Below the pieces are notes generated by a model that had not been told where the DNA came from, searched no databases, and was given only the letters and a program-made list of their open reading frames with translations. A stretch of 64,000 bases of DNA. It comes from an uncultured Collinsella sp. GTDB taxonomy: Bacteria > Actinomycetota > Coriobacteriia > Coriobacteriales > Coriobacteriaceae. The stretch spans positions 62,001-126,000 of the forward strand of contig UQHZ01000004.1 in NCBI GenBank assembly GCA_900541055.1, given 5' to 3'. This document shows, one piece after another, positions 60,550-64,000 of this stretch; position 1 is the stretch's first letter; the number at the start of each line of letters is the position of its first letter. A program made the position numbers and the translations under genes.

Positions 60550-61734
60550 GTGGGCAAGGCGAAGGCTAAAGCGAAGAAAAAGACGACGGGGGCGCGGGCT
60601 AAGCGCGATCGTCGTCGGAAGCTTGCGACCGAGGCCCCCGCATCTGCCGAGGAGCTGCTGGCAAGCGTGCCGGGGCTTGACGCGCTGCAGGACGTTCCGG
60701 CGTTTGATGACCTGCCGGTCGATGAAACCCAGCAGACTGCCTTTGATGATTTCTGCGCACATGCTGAGGAGCCCGAGCAGATGCAGCTTGGCGCCGTGGT
60801 GCGCTTAGATCGCGGGTTTCCGCTGGTGGCGACGGCCGACGATACCTTTCGTGCCGAGCATGCCGTGGGGTTTGCCAAGTCGCGCGGCGAGGACGAGGTG
60901 CTGCTGCCCGCCGTGGGCGACCGTGTGGCGGTGCGCCGCGCTCCCGGGCACGATATGGGCGTGATTGAGTGCGTTCTGCCGCGCCGTACGAGCTTTGAGC
61001 GTTGGCGCGGCCGTGCCCGCGGAGAGCGTCAGGTGCTCTGCTCCAACGTGGATAGCGTGCTAATCGTGCAGGCGCTCGGTGCCGGTGAGGTGCTGCTCGA
61101 CCGCGTGGCGCGCTCGCTGGTGTTGGCGCTCGACTGCGATGCCGAACCGGTGGTGGTGCTCACCAAAGCTGATCGCTGCGATGCCGAGGAGCTCGAGCGC
61201 GATCTGGACCGCGTGCGCCGCCTGGTGGGTCCGGACATGCGCGTGATCGTGACGTCCTCTGCCGAGGGGCGCGGCCTGGACGAGGTACGCGCCTGCGTGC
61301 CCGCCGGGAGCTGCGCCATGATCCTGGGCGAGTCGGGTGCCGGCAAATCGACGCTGCTCAATGCACTGCTGGGCCACGATACGTTGGCTACCGGCGGCGT
61401 GCGTGAGCGCGATGACCAGGGTCGCCACACCACGGTCGCGCGCGTGATGGTGGCGCTGCCGGGCGACGCCGGCGTGATCGCCGATGCCCCGGGCCTGCGC
61501 AGCCTACCGCTCGTGGGTCACGAGCGGGGTCTGGCGCGCGCTTTCCCCGAGATTGTCGAGGCATCGCGCGCGTGCCGGTTTGGCGATTGCACACATACCC
61601 ATGAGCCGGGTTGCGCCGTTCGCGAGGCCGAGGACGCCGGGCAGATCGACAGCCTGCGTCTGGAAACGTTCCAAAACCTGGCGTCATCCATGCGCGTGAG
61701 CGCTCAAATGCTCGATCCCGATGTTCATCTGTAA
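60550..61734 (+). CDS. rsgA: Ribosome small-subunit-dependent GTPase RsgA
   Basis: Circularly permuted GTPase of 394 residues that aids 30S maturation. The order is TKAD (G4, about residue 205), SSAEG (G5), then GESGAGKST (G1, about 259), the switch ERDDQGRHTT (G2) and DAPGLR (G3), followed by the C-terminal zinc-binding CRFGDCTHTHEPGC. This permuted order is diagnostic. An OB-fold precedes the GTPase domain. A basic Lys/Arg-rich N-terminus (VGKAKAKAKKKTTGAR) is longer than usual. GTG 60550 with GGGAGG is favoured over the ORF start at 60466, which runs into the repeat. Confidence 0.93.
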   Translation: MGKAKAKAKKKTTGARAKRDRRRKLATEAPASAEELLASVPGLDALQDVPAFDDLPVDETQQTAFDDFCAHAEEPEQMQLGAVVRLDRGFPLVATADDTFRAEHAVGFAKSRGEDEVLLPAVGDRVAVRRAPGHDMGVIECVLPRRTSFERWRGRARGERQVLCSNVDSVLIVQALGAGEVLLDRVARSLVLALDCDAEPVVVLTKADRCDAEELERDLDRVRRLVGPDMRVIVTSSAEGRGLDEVRACVPAGSCAMILGESGAGKSTLLNALLGHDTLATGGVRERDDQGRHTTVARVMVALPGDAGVIADAPGLRSLPLVGHERGLARAFPEIVEASRACRFGDCTHTHEPGCAVREAEDAGQIDSLRLETFQNLASSMRVSAQMLDPDVHL

Positions 61735-61749
61735 TTGATTTTTCCTATG

Positions 61750-61788
61750 ACAGCCGTCTCCCAACTGTTCGGGAGACGGCTTTTTTGC
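61750..61788 (+). terminator. Terminator of rsgA
   Basis: AGCCGTCTCCC (61752-61762) and GGGAGACGGCT (61771-61781) pair perfectly, followed by TTTTTT. Confidence 0.85.
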
Positions 61789-61986
61789 TGCGGAAAAGCC
61801 TCGAAACATGCAGTTTGCTGACGTGCTGACCAAAACCTTGCCACGAGCTTGACGGGCTGGTTAGTTTTTGGTCAGCGATTGGTTTGACATCGAAAACCAA
61901 GATCGCGATTGCGCCGCTTTGCACTCTGACCACCCAGACAATGGTGGTACGGGCATTCGCCCGGCACTGCCATGAGAGGAGCGGCC

Positions 61987-62646
61987 GTGAACAAGAGCAA
62001 GCGCATCGCCATCAGTCTGGTCGCGGGCGTGCTCGCTGCTCTGCTCTGCATGGTTTACGGCTCGTCGATCCGCTCGCAAGCCGAACAGGTCCAGGCTGAG
62101 ACCTTGGCCAAGTACGGTGGCGATCGCGTCGAGATATGCGTCGCGGCGCGCGATATCGATGTGGGCGAGACCCTCGATGAGACCAATGTCATAACCCAGG
62201 AATGGCTGACGAGTCTGCTGCCGCGTGACGCGGCGACCGAGCTGCGCCAGGTGCGCGGCGACGTGACGACTTCGCGTATTCCCAAAAACGCCGTGATCTG
62301 CAATGTCTACACCAAGGCCGAGAGCCACAAGCTCGAGGTGCCTAAGGGCAAAGTCGCCGTTTCGGTGGCGGTCGATGCCGAGCACTCGGTCGGCGGCGCC
62401 ACGGGCGTGGGCAGCTACGTGGATGTGTATGTGCAAAAAGACGGCGTAACCGATCGACTGTGCGGCGCGTACGTGATCGATACCAGTGAGGATTCCGGTG
62501 CCACGCGCGAGGGCAAGATCGAATGGGTGACGCTGGCGGCTGACCCCGAAGACGTCAAGGAACTGCTGGGAGCCTCGGGCAAGGGAACGGTCAGCTTGAC
62601 GATTCCCGCCACGGCGCGCGGCAAAAAGAGCGGAGGCGACAAGTGA
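61987..62646 (+). CDS. cpaB: Flp pilus assembly protein CpaB/RcpC-like
   Basis: A 219-residue envelope protein of a Tad/Flp pilus. One N-terminal helix (IAISLVAGVLAALLCMVYG) is followed by a SAF domain (VEICVAARDIDVGETLDETNVI, about 45-110) and the RcpC-like part (VPKGKVAVSVAVDAEHSVGGATGVGSYVDVYV). The GTG at 61987 has AGAGGAG upstream. Its stop overlaps the next ATG (ATGA), so the following ATPase is co-translated. It is the first recognisable Tad gene, 250 bases after rsgA. Confidence 0.88.
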   Translation: MNKSKRIAISLVAGVLAALLCMVYGSSIRSQAEQVQAETLAKYGGDRVEICVAARDIDVGETLDETNVITQEWLTSLLPRDAATELRQVRGDVTTSRIPKNAVICNVYTKAESHKLEVPKGKVAVSVAVDAEHSVGGATGVGSYVDVYVQKDGVTDRLCGAYVIDTSEDSGATREGKIEWVTLAADPEDVKELLGASGKGTVSLTIPATARGKKSGGDK

Positions 62647-64000
62647 TGAAGGCGATCTGGCTTGCGTGCTGCGCGTGCGGCGATTACGGGCTGTTGCAGC
62701 GGGAAGTCGAGGGCCGTGATGCGGGTGCACAGGTGCTTCGCGTAGGTGACCTGGACGGGCTGGTTTCCATGGCTCGGGCGTTTCCGTCGCGCCGCGGGGC
62801 TGCCATCATCGCGGCGTCTCTGTTTGATACCGAAGATGTGCGCAAGACTGTTGCGCGCCTGACGGCCGAAGGCCGCGTGAGTCGCGTGGTCGTGTTGATA
62901 GAAGCACTCGATCCGTCGGATATCGAGGGGCTGTTTCGCGCAGGGGCGACCGAGGTCATCGCTGCGCACAGTATATGCGGCAACGGGTGCGCGGGCGAGG
63001 GAGCGGTTGATTCCGATCGGCGCATGACGATTGAGCCCGATGCTTTTGTTGATAGGGAACCCGGGGCGCCTCGCGCTACAAGAGGCCCGCGTGTTGATGA
63101 TTATGGAAAAGCGGAAGCCGAGCATGGTCGGCGCCCCCGGAACCCCCTTGTATACGATGACGCTGGAGGGCCGGCGCAGCATGCTGGCGACTCCCCGGCT
63201 GTAGATATGGGATACGTGCACGGCGTGAATCTGGCGGATGAACTCGACGAAGTTGAGGGCTTTGCCGGGTGCGGCGAGTTGTCGCTGATGCAGCATGAGC
63301 AGATTGCGCAGAACGAGCCTGCCTCGCAGACCGAACAAGCCGCCATGCCGGCTTGGACGCAGCGTGTGGTTGCGGCGGGGGAGACGGGGACGCTGTCACC
63401 GACGCCCGCCCCGCCGCCTCCGATGCCGCCGGCAGACGCTGTCGCTTCGCCGCATCGAGCTCCGGTCATCTGCGCCATTTCGGGTTCTGGCGGTTGCGGC
63501 AAGTCGACGATCGTTGCCACCATGGCACACACATCGTCGCTGTTGGGCTTGCGTGCCGCCGTGCTCGACCTGGACCTGATGTTTGGAAACCTTTACGACT
63601 TGTTAGGCGTCGATGCTCCGCACGATATGGCGGCACTTATCGAGCCGTCGGCGGCGGGCACGCTCACCGAGCCGGATATCGTGGCCGCATCGATGCGCGT
63701 CGCCCCGGGCGTTACGCTCTGGGGTCCCGTCGCGGCGCCCGAGCAAGCTGAGCTCATGGCACGTCCGGTGGAGCTACTGCTTGATGTCCTGCGTCGCGAA
63801 TCCGACGTGGTTTTTATCGATACCTCGGTCTTTTGGGGCGACGCCGTGGCGGCTGCGGTGGCGGCGAGCGACCGTTGCCTGGTCGTTGGCGATGCGGCGG
63901 TGTCGTCCGCGGCATCGGCATCGCGCGTCATTGAACTGGCAAGTCGAGTAGGTGTGCCGCGCACGCGCATGAGCGCCGTGTTCAACCGGTTCGGTGCGCG
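62646..64000 (+). CDS. cpaE: CpaE-like Tad pilus ATPase (truncated by window end)
   Basis: The frame opens at the ATG at 62646, overlapping the CpaB stop, and stays open to the window end (about 451 codons, incomplete). Residues about 1-110 form a receiver-like domain with hydrophobic strands but no phosphorylation Asp that I can place. A Pro/Glu/Gly-rich linker of about 150 residues is followed by a MinD/ParA-type ATPase with Walker A ISGSGGCGKSTI (about residue 280) and VLDLDLMFGNLYDLLGV, VVFIDTS. CpaE directs pilus machinery to its site. Its length and linker are unusual. Confidence 0.8.
   Translation, partial: MKAIWLACCACGDYGLLQREVEGRDAGAQVLRVGDLDGLVSMARAFPSRRGAAIIAASLFDTEDVRKTVARLTAEGRVSRVVVLIEALDPSDIEGLFRAGATEVIAAHSICGNGCAGEGAVDSDRRMTIEPDAFVDREPGAPRATRGPRVDDYGKAEAEHGRRPRNPLVYDDAGGPAQHAGDSPAVDMGYVHGVNLADELDEVEGFAGCGELSLMQHEQIAQNEPASQTEQAAMPAWTQRVVAAGETGTLSPTPAPPPPMPPADAVASPHRAPVICAISGSGGCGKSTIVATMAHTSSLLGLRAAVLDLDLMFGNLYDLLGVDAPHDMAALIEPSAAGTLTEPDIVAASMRVAPGVTLWGPVAAPEQAELMARPVELLLDVLRRESDVVFIDTSVFWGDAVAAAVAASDRCLVVGDAAVSSAASASRVIELASRVGVPRTRMSAVFNRFGA

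Noticed and set aside
1..64000. CRISPR arrays, prophage, transposases or a replication origin
   Set aside because: No regularly spaced direct repeats with unique spacers, no transposase or phage structural genes, and no DnaA-box cluster with dnaA/dnaN were seen.

Overview
The window looks like chromosomal DNA of a high-GC anaerobic actinobacterium of the Coriobacteriia, most like a gut Collinsella. This is an inference from the overall character of the sequence: high GC with long mirror ORFs, strong GGAGG-type ribosome sites, many GTG/TTG starts, oxygen-independent ribonucleotide reduction, actinobacterial LexA-type operators, a Phe T-box, and a DUF3793/flavodoxin pair. No prophage, insertion sequence, rRNA or CRISPR array was seen.

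Layout. 1-5 kb: two HAD phosphatases, pgi, an apparently decayed iron-alcohol-dehydrogenase-like ORF and a PAP2 phosphatase. 5-7 kb: an SOS-type unit (Y-family polymerase plus YolD) behind two adjacent LexA-like sites. 7-9 kb: a heavy-metal-associated protein behind a CsoR-like palindrome, divergent from DUF3793 and flavodoxin. 9-14 kb: a 1517-residue surface protein with a C-terminal alpha/alpha-toroid, preceded by a cobalamin riboswitch. 14-17 kb: a polar amino-acid ABC transporter. 17-26 kb: nfo, two NAD(P)-dependent oxidoreductases, a cyclase, a ketopantoate-reductase-like enzyme, a secreted coiled-coil protein, metY with a Cys-containing leader peptide, and a divergent LysR regulator. 26-35 kb: rnhA, acylphosphatase, a Fur-family regulator, slyD with an orphan ureE-like gene, a dipeptidase, a YgjP peptidase and folE-HD-folB. 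35-39 kb: nrdD/nrdG with NrdR boxes, and tRNA-Val. 39-46 kb: a DMT exporter, a DUF4012 protein, glmM and an M32 carboxypeptidase. 46-50 kb: T-box, pheS, pheT. 50-53 kb: a nickel/cobalt ECF transporter behind a NikR-like dyad. 53-64 kb: a phospholipase-C-like protein, a nuclease-fold protein, pyk, a Ca2+-type P-ATPase with a leader that may mask its ribosome site, rsgA, and the first two genes of a Tad/Flp pilus locus that runs off the end.

Themes. Metal and cofactor handling recurs: nickel (NikR dyad, ECF importer, SlyD, UreE-like), copper (CsoR-like site and HMA protein) and B12 (riboswitch and toroid surface protein). Intergenic regions carry many long, imperfect palindromes, including one present twice directly upstream of nfo and of an oxidoreductase gene. 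The strongest candidate for something new is the riboswitch-controlled surface protein, which could be a wall-anchored corrinoid-capture protein.
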